Assembly (NCBI GenBank): GCA_036806345.1
Contig: DAIROT010000013.1
Span: 1 to 44,810 of the forward strand
DNA from: QHCF01 sp003244275
GTDB taxonomy: Bacteria; Actinomycetota; Acidimicrobiia; Acidimicrobiales; QHCF01
Direction of reading: 5' to 3'
Length of the DNA: 44,810 bases
Below are positions 43,750 to 44,810 of the stretch, in pieces; position 1 is the first letter of the stretch, and each line of letters starts with the position of its first letter. A model generated the notes under the pieces. That model was not told the DNA's origin. It saw only the letters and a program-made list of their open reading frames with translations, and did not search any database. Made by a program: the position numbers and the translations under genes.

Positions 43750-44300
43750 CTAGCGGGCCCAGCCGGTGTAACGCTGGGCGCTCTTGGGGGCGTGTCGCTG
43801 GCGCCTACTGTCCGGGCCGGCTCGTTCCACGGCGGCGGCCGCCGTCCGCACCAGCCAGGCGTTGACCGACAGCCCTTCGCCGCCCGCGGCCTGCTCGATG
43901 CGGGCCTTGAGGTGATCGGGCATGCGGAGGTTGATCCGGGCCATGGCGCCCTCCTCGCCCTCGAGGGACGAGACGCTTGGCGTGTTGTCAGCGCCGTCAG
44001 CGGAGAAGTCAGTGGCGGNNNNNNNNNNNNNNNNNNNNNNNNNNNNNNNNNNNNNNNNNNNNNNNNNNNNNNNNCGAACTCGAGATCCTGTCCGCGTAGG
44101 CGCAGCTCGACCCGTCCCGGCGCCAGCTCGCAGGTGATCTCCGTCGCCGCCGCCGCCAGGGCGTCCTGCAAGGTGAGGCGCAGCGCGGCGTCCAGCGGGG
44201 CCACCAGGCGCTCGGCCAGGACCCGACCATCGTCTCCGCCGGCCTCCGCGGCCACCACCAGCTGGCGCCGGATGTTCTCCGTGTACTGCCTCAGGTCCAT
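43750..44300 (-). CDS. HicB/Arc-like ribbon-helix-helix regulator (spans gap)
   Basis: The N-terminal part (ATG 44300; MDLRQYTENIRRQLVVAAEA, then APGRVELRLRGQD) and the C-terminal part (ARINLRMPDHLKARIEQAA, GLSVNAWLVRTAAAAVE) match a single known actinobacterial protein type with a C-terminal ribbon-helix-helix domain. A 56-N gap in the middle puts them in different frames as written. It heads the DUF4097/ABC operon and probably represses it. Its own promoter is covered by repeats. Confidence 0.75.
44019..44074. other. Assembly gap (56 N)
   Basis: Fifty-six ambiguous bases inside the HicB-like gene; likely a low-complexity Pro/Ala linker that resisted assembly (inference). Confidence 0.95.
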
Positions 44301-44331
44301 GGCGCCACTATGGCACACTTATAGCGCCATA
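44301..44331 (-). promoter_or_regulatory. Promoter with palindromic operator for HicB-like/ABC operon
   Basis: Minus-strand TATAAG (44323-44318) is a -10, 17 nt before the ATG at 44300. It lies between the perfect inverted repeat TATGGC (44309-44314) and GCCATA (44326-44331). GCGCCA is also repeated directly 22 bp apart (44302 and 44324). This layout suggests autorepression by the ribbon-helix-helix product. Confidence 0.5.
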
Positions 44332-44412
44332 GCAAGCAACTTGTGTGCCACAGTGACGACACGCAACGCAGAAGTGGTGTCGCCACCTTTGGCGGCAGCC
44401 CCCGTTGGCCGA

Positions 44413-44810
44413 TCAGGGGCGCCTCAGACCGCCTGGCTGACGGATGAGCTCCGCTGTCCGGCGGGACCTCAGCCTGGCCAGGGCGGCCAGCACCGGAAGT
44501 CCCACCGCCCCCACGAGGAGGCCATTGCCCACGGCCCGGAACGTGTCGTAGGTGAGCGAGGTGGCCAGGTAGAAACGGGCGAAGTGACCGACGGCAACCG
44601 TTGGCGCCATGCCGGGATGAAAGCCGAGCCCCGGAGACGAGGCGTAAAAGGTCCACTGCCACAGGTCCATCACGGCCCCGAACCCGTAGCCCGCGCCGAC
44701 GCCGACAATCACCAGTTGGACGACGTCTCGACGGGTGGGGCGCCCTCGCCGCCGACGTCCGACCAGCCCGGCCAGGGCGCCGACCCAGCCGACGGCGAAC
44801 AGCTGATAGG
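44413..44810 (-). CDS. ECF transporter S component-like protein, 5' truncated
   Basis: The frame is open to the right window edge, so the N-terminus is outside. Visible helices include QLFAVGWVGALAGLVG, IVGVGAGYGFGAVMDLWQW and the last AVGNGLLVGAVGLPVLAAL. The GYxFGxxMDLWxW motif and a final helix followed by an Arg-rich end match substrate-binding S components of energy-coupling factor vitamin transporters. The vitamin cannot be told from this fragment. Confidence 0.72.
   Translation of the reverse strand, partial: YQLFAVGWVGALAGLVGRRRRGRPTRRDVVQLVIVGVGAGYGFGAVMDLWQWTFYASSPGLGFHPGMAPTVAVGHFARFYLATSLTYDTFRAVGNGLLVGAVGLPVLAALARLRSRRTAELIRQPGGLRRP

Overview
The window is a very GC-rich actinobacterial scaffold. 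The best marker is a close homologue of mycothiol-dependent formaldehyde dehydrogenase (34304-35389), because mycothiol is specific to Actinomycetota. The gene style (many GTG/TTG starts, 4-bp stop/start overlaps, -10 boxes of TAnnnT type 6-9 nt before start codons) suggests an Acidimicrobiia-like or other non-model actinobacterium; that class assignment is inference. Three runs of N (20745-20754, 28429-28438, 44019-44074) show a scaffolded draft or metagenome assembly.

Region 1, about 1-17.9 kb, is accessory DNA. It opens with the 3' part of a PLD-nuclease/SNF2-type helicase, then an XRE/ImmA metallopeptidase regulator followed by a DUF4411 PIN-like protein (toxin-antitoxin-like pair), then a stand-alone proteasome-beta/HslV-like Ntn peptidase on the minus strand. 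The core of a mobilizable element follows: a MobF (TrwC/TraI-type) relaxase-helicase with an iteron-bearing, AT-rich candidate oriT just upstream, a VirD4/TraG-like coupling protein overlapping it by 4 nt, a convergent membrane-spanning BTAD/SARP-type regulator, and a large serine recombinase. No T4SS channel genes are visible, so the element looks mobilizable rather than self-transmissible, at least within this window. Beyond the recombinase lie a PD-(D/E)XK nuclease, a divergent RNase-H-like/DUF429-like hypothetical with a small coupled upstream ORF, and a decayed gene.

Region 2, 17.9-32.4 kb, looks chromosomal and is rich in membrane and lipid functions: an HtrA-like protease, a small membrane protein with a basic tail, and a tightly packed plus-strand operon. 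That operon encodes a fatty acyl-CoA reductase fused to a HAD-IB phosphatase-like domain, a zinc MDR dehydrogenase, a divergent LarA-like protein, a PlsC acyltransferase and a FUSC-family membrane protein, followed by a PH-like hypothetical. On the minus strand are an SRPBCC protein and an ABC exporter. The acyl-CoA reductase/LarA/PlsC operon is the most interesting candidate for an undescribed (lipid) pathway.

Region 3, 32.4-44.8 kb, holds a VapBC pair with a palindromic promoter over the start codon, tRNA-Cys, a membrane-anchored hypothetical, mycothiol-dependent formaldehyde dehydrogenase, an apparently broken yqgE, CcdA, a SixA-like phosphatase overlapping glnD, an RmlA-like nucleotidyltransferase, PII (the substrate of GlnD), and a polycistronic minus-strand module of HicB-like regulator, DUF4097 protein, drug-type ABC ATPase and ABC-2 permease. 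The right edge cuts an ECF transporter S component-like gene.
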